From Talpa occidentalis (lineage: Eukaryota > Chordata > Mammalia > Eulipotyphla > Talpidae): DNA of 64,000 nt. The stretch lies in NCBI RefSeq assembly GCF_014898055.3, contig NW_023604861.1, forward strand, positions 85,222,399-85,286,398. Reading direction: 5' to 3'. The number at the start of each line of letters is the position of its first letter. The stretch's first letter is position 1. This document shows positions 63,969 to 64,000 of this stretch, piece by piece. Under the pieces are notes generated by a model, which had not been told where the DNA came from, searched no databases, and worked only from the letters and a program-made list of their open reading frames with translations. The translations under genes and the position numbers were made by a program.

Positions 63969-64000
63969 GTCTCCCTGGTGGTGCAAGGGTTAAAGGGATA
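63969..64000 (+). mobile_element. tRNA-derived SINE, copy 17, cut by window end
   Basis: GTCTCCCTGGTGGTGCAAGG and GTTAAAGGG match the first 30 bases of the older SINE subfamily. The rest lies outside. Confidence 0.7.

Noticed and set aside
1..64000. CRISPR arrays, operons, riboswitches, prophage or bacterial defence systems
   Set aside because: No direct-repeat/spacer pattern, no compact gene clusters and no ribosome-binding sites. All features are of a mammalian nuclear genome.

Overview
This is mammalian nuclear DNA. It carries the 5' half of one split gene embedded in dense transposable-element sequence of several ages. Eleven minus-strand segments, each bounded by AG/GT splice dinucleotides and joined in a consistent reading phase, encode the N-terminal cytoplasmic region of the electrogenic sodium-bicarbonate cotransporter NBCe2/NBC4 (SLC4A5). 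They run right to left from the start codon at 38479 to an exon ending at 882. About 487 codons lie in the window. The membrane-domain exons must lie left of position 1, and the untranslated first exon(s) lie right of 38481 (not identified). Interspersed MIR, L2, MaLR-type, MER5A and MER20 copies indicate a placental mammal. A young tRNA-derived T+ SINE family (17 copies, one cut by the window edge) resembles those of Laurasiatheria. A bat is possible, but I cannot fix the order from sequence alone.

Layout. 1-882: SLC4A5 intron with a MaLR-like LTR. 882-9512: eight coding exons (exons 4-11), with MIR and L2 copies and a short mRNA retrocopy tail (7707-7887) in the introns. 9513-21622: a 12-kb intron with old L1 and three SINEs. 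21623-21752: exon 3. 21753-34198: a 12-kb intron with SINEs, a 3.3-kb old L1 broken by two SINEs, L2, and a solo LTR (31650-32104) with TG..CA ends and a 5-bp target duplication. 34199-34390: exon 2. 38401-38481: exon 1 with the start codon. 38482-64000: presumed 5'-untranslated intron or upstream DNA with SINEs, a young 5'-truncated L1 (40160-40954), an older L1 (48190-50580), a near-complete L1 (53873-59333), two more copies of the 31.65-kb LTR family in head-to-head orientation (59615-60088 and 60268-60631), and a DNA transposon nested in an L2.

The best unusual signals are these. (1) A recent L1 with flush target duplications and an open ORF1, whose ORF2 is killed by two single-base changes: catalytic endonuclease residue D205 to Y, and an amber stop at codon 899. 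(2) A three-member LTR family with 5-bp target duplications, two members facing each other. (3) A roughly 576-bp TA-flanked, Tigger/mariner-like element with degenerate terminal repeats, splitting an L2. (4) A layered SINE-into-SINE-target insertion. I see no bacterial, phage, CRISPR or operon-like system. Most long open frames away from the exons and L1 are chance frames or SINE/L1 frames.
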